DNA of 64,000 nucleotides from Gammaproteobacteria bacterium (GTDB taxonomy: Bacteria; Pseudomonadota; Gammaproteobacteria; Pseudomonadales; Cellvibrionaceae). The notes under the pieces were generated by a model. That model was given only the letters and a program-made list of their open reading frames with translations, ran no database searches and was not told where the DNA came from. Numbering within the stretch: the first letter of the stretch is position 1; each line of letters opens with the position of its first letter. The stretch is taken from NCBI GenBank assembly GCA_021151835.1, contig JAGKWO010000005.1, positions 1 to 64,000 on the forward strand, in the 5' to 3' direction. Both the position numbers and the translations under genes were made by a program. Shown here one piece after another: positions 33,960-43,507 of the stretch.

Positions 33960-34787
33960 ATGAGTTTTTCTATCGGTTTTGTACCTTCCACAAAATGGCT
34001 AAAGCGTACGGCATCTGCATGTTGCATTGGCGGTAGCTTGTTGTTGAGTCAGGTTGCCTCTGCAACTACGGTGCAATTCCAGACAGTCCTGGGAAACTTT
34101 GAAGTTAACCTGTTTGACAAAACTACCCCCATCACCGTCGCCAACTTCCTTGCTTATGTAAACGAGGGCTCTTACACCAACAGTATTGTGCACCGATCAA
34201 TTGCCGGTGTTATTCAAGGCGGCGGTTACAAATATGAAAACAAGCTCCCGTTGGTTGCCATCACCCAAAAATCCAAAATTACCAATGAGCCCGTATATTC
34301 CAATTTGCGTGGGACTATTGCCATGGCCAAGGGCAGCCAGGTGAATTCAGCGACCAGCCAATGGTTCATTAACCTTGATAATCGCAACGCAACCGATAAA
34401 GATTTCGGTTTTGTATTGGATACCAATACCGGTGGTTTTACCGTGTTCGGTCAGGTCATGGGCAATGGTATGCAAGTAGTTGATGCGATTGCTGCACTGA
34501 GCCGTTTCAATATGGGAAGCAACACTCCATTCACAACAATTCCCCTGCGCAACTACACAACATCTGACGCTGCTGCCAATAAAGAGGTTACCGGCGATCA
34601 TTTGGTGCTGATCCAGAATGTCGTCGTGCTGAATGCAGATCCGGATACTGCGGCGGGCCTGACTCCGACCAAAAACACATCGGTCAATAAGAAGGATGAT
34701 GATGGTGGCGGAAGTACTGGCCTGGTTTCTTTATTGTTGTTGGGATTACTTGCCTTGGGTCGTAAAAGCCTGTTGAATAGGAAGTAA
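33960..34787 (+). CDS. Cyclophilin-type peptidyl-prolyl isomerase with GlyGly-CTERM tail
   Basis: This 275-residue protein has a signal peptide (ending QVASA) and a cyclophilin domain (NFEVNLFDKTTPITVANFLAY ... IVHRSIAGVIQGGGY ... SQWFINLDNRN ... GFTVFGQVMGNGMQVVDAI). The C-terminus reads KKDDDGGGSTGLVSLLLLGLL then a basic end, matching the GlyGly-CTERM sorting signal cut by rhombosortase. It is therefore probably processed and released to the surface or outside. It should catalyse proline isomerisation in exported proteins. Confidence 0.88.
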   Translation: MSFSIGFVPSTKWLKRTASACCIGGSLLLSQVASATTVQFQTVLGNFEVNLFDKTTPITVANFLAYVNEGSYTNSIVHRSIAGVIQGGGYKYENKLPLVAITQKSKITNEPVYSNLRGTIAMAKGSQVNSATSQWFINLDNRNATDKDFGFVLDTNTGGFTVFGQVMGNGMQVVDAIAALSRFNMGSNTPFTTIPLRNYTTSDAAANKEVTGDHLVLIQNVVVLNADPDTAAGLTPTKNTSVNKKDDDGGGSTGLVSLLLLGLLALGRKSLLNRK

Positions 34788-34813
34788 TTTCATTTAGCCA
34801 AGAGGGAAATGTT

Positions 34814-35197
34814 GTGATTACCTATTTGTACTGGATTGCCGTTTTTAGTGTCGCTATTTTTGTTTTCTGGGGCGTCGGCCGTTACCTGAAATGGCAACTC
34901 GGTTTGATCGGTGGCCTTTTGATCGTCATCATCGGCTGGTTGATGTATACCTTCCATTACGAGCAACATTTCGTTAAGAACTACGGTGGGGTGATGTCCA
35001 TTGATGTTCCCAAAGGGCAATTGCATATGCAGGCTACCTGGAAAGACGATAACCTCTGGGTGGAAAATTACGATCCCGCAAGCAACACCTGTATTTTCAG
35101 CGAGTACTCAAAGGGCAGTTTGCTGGAGGGCAGGGTGACGATTAAAAACTGCAACCCGCTCATGCCGCAGGCATTGCCAGCAGCAGATGCAAAATAG
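34814..35197 (+). CDS. Small two-span membrane protein, unknown
   Basis: The GTG at 34814 follows AGAGGG by 7 bases. The 127-residue product has two membrane segments (about 5-25 and 30-48) and an outer domain of about 80 residues with two Cys (NTCIF and IKNCNP). It lies 26 bases after the cyclophilin gene and ends at a strong terminator, so both form one transcript. I do not recognise the family. Confidence 0.75.
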   Translation: MITYLYWIAVFSVAIFVFWGVGRYLKWQLGLIGGLLIVIIGWLMYTFHYEQHFVKNYGGVMSIDVPKGQLHMQATWKDDNLWVENYDPASNTCIFSEYSKGSLLEGRVTIKNCNPLMPQALPAADAK

Positions 35198-35214
35198 AAA
35201 CAGCTTATTGCTAC

Positions 35215-35240
35215 AAAAAGGGACCTCGGGTCCCTTTTTT
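35215..35240 (+). terminator. Strong intrinsic terminator
   Basis: An 11-bp stem (AAAAAGGGACC / GGTCCCTTTTT) with a 3-base loop and six T closes the cyclophilin and membrane protein unit. Confidence 0.92.
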
Positions 35241-35398
35241 GTTTCCTAAATACACAAGGGTTATCGCTGGCAATTTGGGCGCGTAAACGAATTAGATTTT
35301 TTTCGGCTAAAGGCACATTTTTCATTGTTGCAGGGCGTTTTCGCGCTAGGATGAAAGCAAGGGGAGTAACTTCTCCCGCGTTCGAGAGAGGGCTGACT

Positions 35399-36403
35399 AT
35401 GAAACGTATTCATAGCGCATATGTAGTCTGGACGCTGCTTGCACTTGTGTTAAGTGGTGTTTCATCAACGATTTTTGCGGCGCAACAGGTGAAAGAAAAA
35501 ACCTGCGATGCAATTCAAAAAGCGATCAATCAATTACCGGCCGAAGGTGGTGAAATCACACTTCCAGCAGGTACATACAACTGCACCAAACCCATTATTC
35601 TGGATAGAAATAACCTCACCTTGCGTGGCGCCGGTCCTGGCACGTTATTGCGACTTGCCGATCACACCAATGCGCCGGTGATAGTGATGGGGCTCACCGA
35701 AAATATCCCGTCACGCGATACCCGCCATGTGCGCGTTATGGATTTGATGATTGATGGTAACCGCGCCAACCAGACTGCTGAATGCATGGGTGGCCCTTGT
35801 AGCGATCAATTTCCATTGCGCAATAACGGCGTCAGTATCCGTCGCTGTGTCGATTGTGTCGTGCAATCGGTTATTGTGTTCGGCGCAATGTCGGGCGGCC
35901 TGGTGACAGAGCTTGGATGCAGGCGTTTGACGATCCGTGACTACACCTCTTACGACAATGAATTTGATGGCCTCGCCGGCTACGAAACAGAAGACAGTAC
36001 GTTCTCCGGTATCCATCTGTATGGCAACAAAGCTGCCGGTATATCGACCGACATAAAATTTAATAACAATAAATTTTATGATGTCACTATCGCCGACAAT
36101 AAAACCGTAGGCATATTTATGCGTGACTCTCTCGATAATTCATTCACCAATTTGCATATTCGCGATAGCGTCCAGCACGGTATTTTCCTCGCGCAGGTGA
36201 ATACTGACCCGAGCACCGCCGCTACCGGTAATACATTTACAGGCGTTGTTATTTCACGTTCTGGTGGAATGGGAGTGTTGGCAAATGATGCATCCTGCGT
36301 GAATAACATGATGGTCGGCGCGCAATTTATTAATAACAAAAACGGATGTATCAGTGAGGCTGCATCCGGATTGGTTGAGAATGTTGGTGCTATTTGCCGC
36401 TGA
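35399..36403 (+). CDS. Secreted right-handed beta-helix protein
   Basis: From the ATG at 35399, preceded by GAGAGAGG, the product has 334 residues with a signal peptide (ending TIFAA). The rest has pectate-lyase-like coils (CDAIQKAINQLPAEGGEITL, NNLTLRGAGPGTLLRL, NFNGLAG-like NEFDGLAGYETEDSTFSGI, NSFTNLHIRDSVQHGIFLAQ) as in Pfam beta-helix proteins. Several Cys occur. By fold it could be a polysaccharide lyase, hydrolase or binding protein; no catalytic signature is secure. Confidence 0.75.
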   Translation: MKRIHSAYVVWTLLALVLSGVSSTIFAAQQVKEKTCDAIQKAINQLPAEGGEITLPAGTYNCTKPIILDRNNLTLRGAGPGTLLRLADHTNAPVIVMGLTENIPSRDTRHVRVMDLMIDGNRANQTAECMGGPCSDQFPLRNNGVSIRRCVDCVVQSVIVFGAMSGGLVTELGCRRLTIRDYTSYDNEFDGLAGYETEDSTFSGIHLYGNKAAGISTDIKFNNNKFYDVTIADNKTVGIFMRDSLDNSFTNLHIRDSVQHGIFLAQVNTDPSTAATGNTFTGVVISRSGGMGVLANDASCVNNMMVGAQFINNKNGCISEAASGLVENVGAICR

Positions 36404-36468
36404 TTCCCATTGCGGATCAGCGTTCGGTTTGTTTTAAGTGTGTGTGTACCAGGACGTATATTGAGGTA

Positions 36469-36501
36469 GCTCGCGATCCAACTGGTCGCGAGCTTTTTTT
36501 T
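36469..36501 (+). terminator. Intrinsic terminator after the beta-helix gene
   Basis: The 8-bp stem GCTCGCGA / TCGCGAGC with a 9-base loop is followed by eight T. It stands between convergent genes and points to the plus strand. Confidence 0.9.
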
Positions 36502-36509
36502 GAATGGAA

Positions 36510-37199
36510 TTAATTTTCAACCACAGGCAAAAAACGATAACCAACACCGGGCTCGGTTTCTATATAGCGGGGGTTTGATGGGTCATCGCCCAGTTTGGTT
36601 CGTAACCGCGCAATAAAAATACGCAAATAATGGGTGTCTTCAACATGGGTGCCGCCCCAGATTTCGCGCAGTAATTGTTGCTGGGTAACAAGGCGACCGG
36701 CATTGTTAATCAAGCGTTTTAACAATTCAAATTCCTTGCGGGATAATTTTGCGGCTTCACCATCAACGGTAAGTTTGCGCTCCTGTAAATCAATCAGCAC
36801 ATGTTCGTCCTGAAATTTTTCCACACTTTGCACACTGGGCCCAAATGCTTTAATGAGGCCGCGGATACGTGCCAGCAATTCCTGGATACCAAACGGTTTC
36901 ACAACGTAGTCATTCGCTCCGGTATCCAGCGCTTGTACGATTTCGGTTTCGCGATTGCGCACCGATAAAACAATAATGGGTTGATGGTAAAAATCGCGCA
37001 GTTTTTTTAATACGACCTGGCCATCGAGATCAGGCAAACCCATATCCAGAATAATCAGATCGGGGTTTTCTTCCGCTGCCAATACTAATCCTTGCCGGCC
37101 GGCATCGGCTTCCAAAATAGAATATCCCTGTGCAGTTAAACCGATTTGTAAAAAACGGCGAATCTGGGGTTCATCATCAATAATTAGTATTTTGCTCAT
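36510..37199 (-). CDS. KdpE-like response regulator
   Basis: This 229-residue OmpR-type regulator resembles KdpE (receiver Asp in DLIILDMGLPDLDG, KPFGIQELLARIRGL, C-terminal winged helix with GYRFLPVVEN). It is a second copy, distinct from the kdpE at 18530. It lies after a KdpD-like kinase and trkH, 70 bases downstream of the kinase, and probably controls trkH or kdp. Confidence 0.9.
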   Translation of the reverse strand: MSKILIIDDEPQIRRFLQIGLTAQGYSILEADAGRQGLVLAAEENPDLIILDMGLPDLDGQVVLKKLRDFYHQPIIVLSVRNRETEIVQALDTGANDYVVKPFGIQELLARIRGLIKAFGPSVQSVEKFQDEHVLIDLQERKLTVDGEAAKLSRKEFELLKRLINNAGRLVTQQQLLREIWGGTHVEDTHYLRIFIARLRTKLGDDPSNPRYIETEPGVGYRFLPVVEN

Positions 37200-37269
37200 G
37201 GTAACTCCGTAAGGGTACAGGGAGTATAAAGTGCGTATAGTTATTGGCCTGTCATATCCCTGTTAAATT

Positions 37270-38820
37270 TTATTCTGCAGCAGAATGGGAACCGGGCATA
37301 TCAGGATTTTTATCGCTATCACCCAGGTTTGCCTGTATGGGGATTTCAATGCGGATACAACAACCGGGGTTGATCTTATCTGCTGTGCGTTTGGGGTTTG
37401 CATGAATGCTCACGTTGCCCCCGTGCGCCATGATCATACCGCGGCAAATCGTTAAACCCAAGCCACTTCCCGAACGGCGGCGATCACCTTTTTCGGCCGT
37501 ATGGAAACGTTCAAAAACTTTTTCCCGTTCTTCCTCGGGTAACCCGGGCCCCTGGTCGCACACACTGATAATGATTGAGTCGTTTTCTTTCGCACAGGTG
37601 ACTTCAATACTGGCATCAGGTGGCGAAAACTTGATCGCATTATCAATTACATTAAATAGCGCTTGTTCAATTAAGGCGGCCTGGATATAGAGCGATGGCA
37701 GGTTAGGGTCGATTTCCGCGCGCACATCATTTTGAAGCAACAATGGCTTAAGGCGCTTTTTAACAACGCTGATAATTTCTTCAACACTAACCCAATCCCG
37801 TTCCAGGCGCAGTTCCCCAAAACCCAGCCGGGTCATGTCCAACAGGTTCTGGGTGTAACGGTTGAGGCGCTGTGCTTCCTCCAGGACGGTAGTTAGCAAC
37901 TCCCGTGTTTGTTGTTTATCCAGGTGTTCCCCAAATTCCATAACAGTTGATGTTGCGCCGATCATAGTCGTTAATGGCGTGCGGAAATCGTGCGATACCG
38001 AAGAGAGCAAGGCAGAACGAAGTAATTCATTTTCTTTAGCGATTTTTTCCTTTTCCAGTTCCGCTGACAAACTGGTCCGCTCCAATGAAATATTTACCTG
38101 GTGCAGCAATAACAGAAAAATATCTTTGGGCAGATATTGGATGTTTTCGATGGAAATTTTCAGCAGGCCAATTACCTGGCGCGAGTTAAATAAAAAGTAA
38201 ACATCATGTTCCTGTTGCAGATCGGGAATTTTAGCGATCAACTCCGGTGTCAGGCGAAGCTCCAGTAATTCTTCCAGATAGGTCTTGCGCAAATGCGTCA
38301 TCCGGCGAATCGTGGGATGCGTTGCCCAATTGCTATCGCGCGTAATCAATACGCAACTTTCTTTCCACGGCTCCAGTGCCGCACGCATCGCATTAAGTAC
38401 ATCATTGGTATCGAGTGCTTTAGGGAGTTTTTCCAGCAATTCCAGCTCGATATCCGTCATAAACTCGCGCACCCGTATTCGTTGCACGTTTTGTTTATGC
38501 TTGGTGGCCATGTAACCGACAATGACAGAAGTTAGCAGGAAGAGCAGGATGGTTAATAAATCTTCGTCCTGATGAATGATGATCGAACCATAAGGCTCGG
38601 CAAAGAAGAAACTGAATGCGAAAAAACTGGAGAGCGCATTAATAATCGCCAATTCAACCGTTACATTAATGGCGATAAAAACCACCATCACGATATACAA
38701 CAACGGCACGTTGGCTTTTGGCAAATAATCGGTAATTAAAAATGCGATAGGCGTCAGCAGCCACGGAAATAAAATTCCAATGGGGTAGGCGAACTTACGG
38801 AGAATCTTTTCGATACCCAT
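37270..38820 (-). CDS. KdpD-like sensor histidine kinase without the N-terminal sensor module
   Basis: This protein of about 516 residues starts at the DUF4118 membrane part (four helices, about 10-120), followed by a GAF-like region, HisKA (LLSSVSHDFRTPLTTMIGA), and HATPase (NVIDNAIKFSP, DQGPGLP, GSGLGLTIC). It lacks the Walker A and universal-stress parts that KdpD has. The ATG at 38820 comes one base after the trkH stop, indicating coupled translation; a longer frame begins with TTG. It probably pairs with the downstream KdpE-like regulator. Confidence 0.9.
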   Translation of the reverse strand: MGIEKILRKFAYPIGILFPWLLTPIAFLITDYLPKANVPLLYIVMVVFIAINVTVELAIINALSSFFAFSFFFAEPYGSIIIHQDEDLLTILLFLLTSVIVGYMATKHKQNVQRIRVREFMTDIELELLEKLPKALDTNDVLNAMRAALEPWKESCVLITRDSNWATHPTIRRMTHLRKTYLEELLELRLTPELIAKIPDLQQEHDVYFLFNSRQVIGLLKISIENIQYLPKDIFLLLLHQVNISLERTSLSAELEKEKIAKENELLRSALLSSVSHDFRTPLTTMIGATSTVMEFGEHLDKQQTRELLTTVLEEAQRLNRYTQNLLDMTRLGFGELRLERDWVSVEEIISVVKKRLKPLLLQNDVRAEIDPNLPSLYIQAALIEQALFNVIDNAIKFSPPDASIEVTCAKENDSIIISVCDQGPGLPEEEREKVFERFHTAEKGDRRRSGSGLGLTICRGMIMAHGGNVSIHANPKRTADKINPGCCIRIEIPIQANLGDSDKNPDMPGSHSAAE

Positions 38821-38821
38821 A

Positions 38822-40273
38822 TCACGCGCGCCAGAATGCGGGAGCAAATAAAACTAAAATGGTCAGAAACTCCAAACGGCCAAGGAGCATCGCGATAGAC
38901 AACGTCCATTTGGCGATGTCGGTTAAGCTGGAATAATTACCAGCGGGCCCGATGATATCACCTAATCCGGGGCCAACATTCATCAGGGAAGCCGCTGATC
39001 CGGTAACACTGGTTACCAGGTCAAGGCCGGTGAAAGCAAGGATAACCGAACATATCACCAGGCAAACCGTCATTAAAAACATATAGGAAATTGATGAGGC
39101 GATAATTTCCGAACTGATCAGGCGATTGTTGTAGCGGCGGCTGATAACAGCCCGCGGATGAATGGCCGTCATTATTTGTTCTTTAACCAGGCTGGCAAAT
39201 ATTTGCAATCGAAACACTTTAATCCCGCCGGTTGTTGAGCCTGAACATCCACCAATGAATGTCAGGAAAAAGAAAATGATAAGGGCAGTCGGCCCCCACA
39301 ATTGATAATCACCGGAAGCAAACCCGGTGGTTGTAATCACTGACACTATGTTAAAACAAGCCTTGGTCAAGGCGTGGAAGGGTTCCATTTGATCGGAGAT
39401 TATTAAATAAAATGTCAGCGTCAGCGTCGTCAGTGCAACAATCCACAATAAGCCCTGGACCTGGGTATCGCTAAAAATAACCAGTTTTTTATTGACCAGC
39501 AGGCGTACAAACAAGAAAAACGGAAAGGCACCCGCTAGCATAAAGACGATAGCAACCCAGTGAATTAACAGGCCATCGAATTGCGCAAAGGAGCTATCGG
39601 AAGTAGAAAACCCGCCCGTGGATACCGTTGTCATTGCATGGTTGATTGCATTGAAAACATCCATGCCTGCTACCCAAAAGGCGAGAAAGCAAATCACAGA
39701 CAACAGCAGGTAGCAATAAATAATCATTGCCATGAGGCTTTGCGCGCGCGGCATCGCTTTATCCGACCAATCGGAGGATTCCGTTTTGAACAAACGCATC
39801 CCACCGACCCGCAAAAAGGGCAATACCGCGATAGCCATACCGATAATACCCACACCACCAATCCAGTTAAGCATTGAGCGCCATAGCAAAATATCTTTTG
39901 GTAAAGCGTCCAGGCCTGACATTACCGAGGAACCCGTCGCCGTTACGCCGGCTACTGCCTCAAATACCGCATCGGTGATACTGAGCGGAGTCGCCATCAG
40001 CAAAAAGGGAAGGGCACTGAACAGGCAGACACCGGTCCAGGTACAACTGGTGATCAAAAATACCTGCCGTGGCTGCATGTAATCCAGGCGGGATTTTTTT
40101 CCGATGAGTAAAAATACGATACCTGCCAGGCTGGTAATGGTGGCCGATGAAAAGAAAGCGAGTTGGTTGTCGCTATCGTAAGCAATGGAAAGCGCCAGGG
40201 GCACCAGCATAAATAACGCGAGGATGTTCAGGATTGCGCCCAGAATCAGCAGCGTAGGCCCCAATAGCTTCAT
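38822..40273 (-). CDS. trkH: TrkH-family potassium transporter
   Basis: This 483-residue membrane protein has the filter-like loops of TrkH (AVAGVTATGSSVMSGL, MTTVSTGGFSTSDSS, NIVSVITTTGFASGDY, SAASLMNVGPGLG), so it carries K+ (and perhaps Na+) across the inner membrane. TrkH usually works with the NAD-binding TrkA, which is not nearby. It is the first gene of a trkH, kinase, regulator operon. Confidence 0.95.
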   Translation of the reverse strand: MKLLGPTLLILGAILNILALFMLVPLALSIAYDSDNQLAFFSSATITSLAGIVFLLIGKKSRLDYMQPRQVFLITSCTWTGVCLFSALPFLLMATPLSITDAVFEAVAGVTATGSSVMSGLDALPKDILLWRSMLNWIGGVGIIGMAIAVLPFLRVGGMRLFKTESSDWSDKAMPRAQSLMAMIIYCYLLLSVICFLAFWVAGMDVFNAINHAMTTVSTGGFSTSDSSFAQFDGLLIHWVAIVFMLAGAFPFFLFVRLLVNKKLVIFSDTQVQGLLWIVALTTLTLTFYLIISDQMEPFHALTKACFNIVSVITTTGFASGDYQLWGPTALIIFFFLTFIGGCSGSTTGGIKVFRLQIFASLVKEQIMTAIHPRAVISRRYNNRLISSEIIASSISYMFLMTVCLVICSVILAFTGLDLVTSVTGSAASLMNVGPGLGDIIGPAGNYSSLTDIAKWTLSIAMLLGRLEFLTILVLFAPAFWRA

Positions 40274-40365
40274 AGTGTCCGACTTTCAGGTATGGCAGAA
40301 AATGGCCGCATTCTAAACGCTAGTGCACCCTGAGCCTATGGGGAGGGGAGATATATTTGTGAATT

Positions 40366-40390
40366 TGCCAGCAAGCCGCACCTGCTGGCA
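40366..40390 (-). terminator. Hairpin past the GH15-like gene
   Basis: The perfect 8-bp stem TGCCAGCA / TGCTGGCA with a 9-base loop lies 19 bases past the stop at 40409. The following T-run is poor, so its role as terminator is tentative. Confidence 0.45.
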
Positions 40391-40408
40391 CTTTCCCAAA
40401 GGGCCGGG

Positions 40409-43400
40409 TTAATAGGGTTGAGTGGTCTCGGCATAGATCAACGTGACATACAGATTCACTATATGTGGCGATTGCTGCATGAATACCGTCAAATCAGTTT
40501 CCATCCCCAGGCTCAGTAGTTGTGTCTTGCGCTCACCGACATAACGCTCTGCCGCGCGCTCAAGCACCTCGCGGAACACCAAGGGTTTCTGGAAACGCAT
40601 CTGCGGATTGTTAATGCAGAACTGAGTATAGGCATAAAGCGCTTCCACCATTGCGCTTTTATAGTAGGCCGGGTGCAACTGGTGCGTCAGTTGATCGATA
40701 TGGTGGGCGAAGCTTTCCTCACCGGGAGTCATCGAGCGGCGAGTTGTTTTGCAATCCAGCACGAAGCGCTGCCCGTTGGCATTGCTAAATACCAGATACT
40801 CCGCAAACATCAGGCTGTGCCAGATATCCTTGAGGAAATTTTCATCGAAATGTGTAATCAGCCCGCGCGCTGTGCGCCACTCAAGCCAATCGGTATCCAT
40901 CGCGTCAGACAACACCGGATTTTCATCATCCGCATTTTCGTTGTGATGGATTTTATAAGGCGTAATGTGATTGATCCCTTGTGAGAATACTTTTTTGCGC
41001 GAGGTTAAAATAGTGCGGATTTTTTTGTAAAGCCTGGCGGGTGATTGCAACCCAAGCCACTCGATCATCGACACATCTTCTGCATCCCCTTTATCCATAC
41101 CACAGAGCAACATGAAATTGCGCAATTGCACGGAGTGTAAGCCATCAAATAATTTGGGCTCGGAGCGAATTAATGAACCAATGGCCGAAATTAATTCCTG
41201 GACCAGCGTGCGCTCCAGCAAATCCGGAAATAATTGGCGCACGCTTTCAAAGTAAGAGGCATTTGAGAAGGATTGGTCAACTTTGATTTCGGTGTGATCA
41301 TTGTCGCCAACACTGATAGTGAGATTACGCGCGGCGAGCAAAGTGAGGCTGTCACCCAGATCGGTCAAGGTATAATTCAGTTGTGAAAAACAGAAACGCG
41401 CGAGCAACCAATAGTTAATTTTTTGCGAGCGGAAATAAATATCACGGATCAAATCCTTAATGGTCACAATAGCGCCGTTAATACCGATATTATCGGTCAG
41501 CTTGTGCTTTTTAATATAGGCTGAAAATTTCCGGTAGGTGATGATATCGCTTTCGGTATAAAACTTTTCCAATAAAACAGCCGCTTCAGGTTCCAGCTGG
41601 ATTGATTGCAATGCATCGTCGTTAACCGTAGAGGCTTGCATCTGGTTACTCATTGACGTCACATGGAAATAGGGAATGGTTAAATTATTCACCCGCGATG
41701 CGCGATAGGCCAAATTAGCGGACGCATAACCTACATATTCCTCTTCATTGCGCAATTGGTAATTGCGTAATACCTGGAATAATAATTCTGAGTTGGGTGC
41801 TTTATAGAGGCGGTGATCAATCAGCAACGTGAAAACGGCAACCTCTGAACTGATCCAGTTTTTATAAATAAACTGGATTTCCTGCGTCAAACTTTCAACC
41901 ACCCATTGGGCGTCGTAACGGCGGTAGTCTTCCCGTTCGCTTTGCAACCAGGACAAACTTAAATATATTTTATTGTTGATTTCGTAGGTCTGGGATGTTG
42001 CCAAACTTTGCACCCGGCGACGTGGACGCCCGGTTAACCCCAGGGATTTATTTTCGCCGATGTGCGCATACGCTTCCATCAAACTGGACGCTGAAACCAC
42101 ACCCATTGGTTTGATGTCTTGCAAGGTTTCAGCAATAACGCCGTATTTGGCCAGATGCTGTTTAACCGTTTCGTTTTCCGCCAGCACCACCAGCGCAATA
42201 CTGGATTTAATAAAGCGCGTAGAACGCCTGCGCATTTTTAACGGATCAAGGTCATCAGCGCTCACCAACCCTTCATCCAGCATCAATCCGGTCAAATATA
42301 AACTTTGTGCCCACACTAAAGGAATGTTTTCATTGGGGACACGGGTTTGCGAGCGTGGATTTTTTTTCTCTGCTTCGATATTTTCCAGCGGTAAATAATA
42401 AAGCTCCGGCAACAGCCCCACACCATCAACATACACCATGAGTGATTCAAGTTTTTTGCGATAATGTTTGGCCGTGGCTTCGCTGCCATCAAAAAGTGCG
42501 GTGATATAGAGATAAGTAAAAAATAATGGCCACTCGGATTCAACATTCGCAAAATTACTTAATTCATCGTGTTCATAATAAATGCGTGAGCTTTCTTCGA
42601 GCACGGTTTGGTGGCCATCCCATAAAAAACGTTTGCATCCGTAATTACCGCCGAGTTTGGTGAGTACTGAATCGCGGGTTTGCGTAGCAAGCGTTTCCTT
42701 GCCAACCGCAAAAGCGGGGAAACCGATAATACTGAGCAATGCACTGTCCGTTTCTTTGGATAAGGATTCACGTGGAAGCAATGAAGCAAGGGTCGTTCTC
42801 GCCAGGGAAATCGCATCGGCAATAACGTGGATGACGGCCCTTTTATCGCCATGCTTGCCAAATAAATTAAATCCGTCCAGCGCTTGCAATGCCGCTTTGG
42901 CCATACCGACCGAGCTGGCATTGATTTCAGTCCGGCCGTTATTCACTTTATTGCCGCGCTCCCAAATACCGTAATCCGGGGTGCGGTAAGCACTGGCGAT
43001 GTAATAGACCAGGTTTTGCACAAAATCGACTTCGTCGTGCGTGCACACAATGCGCAAACCGGATGCGCTCATTTGCGCAAGCATCAATAAAAATACCGAG
43101 GTTGCATCGATCTGCAAATGTCCCCAGGCATCATCGGCAACTACGGGAAGGCCGGTCGCCGTATCGTATTTCGCGTGGAGCGAATCACTATTCTGCAACG
43201 AGTGTTTAAACGCTTCGACTTTATGGGCCTGACGCATCATCGATTGCAACAACCCGCGCATGAGCTTGATAGTGGCTTGTTCAAGTTCATCGCTTTTATG
43301 GTGTTCGCCCTGATGCCTGAACGCCATACCCAGCGTCCAGACACAAATAATCGAATAAACGTTATCGCGCACCCAGGCATCGGTGTAGTCGCCATGATTG

Positions 43401-43507
43401 TTGATTGCGGTACTGGCAGGGAGCAACCCGGTTACCGGATGCTGTTTGCTAAGAATGACTGTTTCGACTTCCGCGTATAAACGCTCCAACAGTTGTTTAT
43501 GCTTCAT
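40409..43507 (-). CDS. GH15/phosphorylase-kinase alpha-beta-like protein
   Basis: From the ATG at 43507 the product has about 1032 residues. The N-terminal half is an (alpha/alpha)6 barrel of the GH15/phosphorylase b kinase subunit type (INNHGDYTDAWVRDNVYSI, CAHLQIDATSVFLLML-like DAWGHLQIDATSVF, DYGIWERGNKVNNG, QTRVPNENIPLVWAQSLYL). The C-terminal half has the regulatory domains seen in eukaryotic kinase alpha and beta subunits. Its bacterial function is unproven, perhaps glucan binding or hydrolysis. An upstream extension in frame to a TTG at 43678 has no ribosome site. It lies about 15 kb from the glycogen genes. Confidence 0.82.
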   Translation of the reverse strand: MKHKQLLERLYAEVETVILSKQHPVTGLLPASTAINNHGDYTDAWVRDNVYSIICVWTLGMAFRHQGEHHKSDELEQATIKLMRGLLQSMMRQAHKVEAFKHSLQNSDSLHAKYDTATGLPVVADDAWGHLQIDATSVFLLMLAQMSASGLRIVCTHDEVDFVQNLVYYIASAYRTPDYGIWERGNKVNNGRTEINASSVGMAKAALQALDGFNLFGKHGDKRAVIHVIADAISLARTTLASLLPRESLSKETDSALLSIIGFPAFAVGKETLATQTRDSVLTKLGGNYGCKRFLWDGHQTVLEESSRIYYEHDELSNFANVESEWPLFFTYLYITALFDGSEATAKHYRKKLESLMVYVDGVGLLPELYYLPLENIEAEKKNPRSQTRVPNENIPLVWAQSLYLTGLMLDEGLVSADDLDPLKMRRRSTRFIKSSIALVVLAENETVKQHLAKYGVIAETLQDIKPMGVVSASSLMEAYAHIGENKSLGLTGRPRRRVQSLATSQTYEINNKIYLSLSWLQSEREDYRRYDAQWVVESLTQEIQFIYKNWISSEVAVFTLLIDHRLYKAPNSELLFQVLRNYQLRNEEEYVGYASANLAYRASRVNNLTIPYFHVTSMSNQMQASTVNDDALQSIQLEPEAAVLLEKFYTESDIITYRKFSAYIKKHKLTDNIGINGAIVTIKDLIRDIYFRSQKINYWLLARFCFSQLNYTLTDLGDSLTLLAARNLTISVGDNDHTEIKVDQSFSNASYFESVRQLFPDLLERTLVQELISAIGSLIRSEPKLFDGLHSVQLRNFMLLCGMDKGDAEDVSMIEWLGLQSPARLYKKIRTILTSRKKVFSQGINHITPYKIHHNENADDENPVLSDAMDTDWLEWRTARGLITHFDENFLKDIWHSLMFAEYLVFSNANGQRFVLDCKTTRRSMTPGEESFAHHIDQLTHQLHPAYYKSAMVEALYAYTQFCINNPQMRFQKPLVFREVLERAAERYVGERKTQLLSLGMETDLTVFMQQSPHIVNLYVTLIYAETTQPY

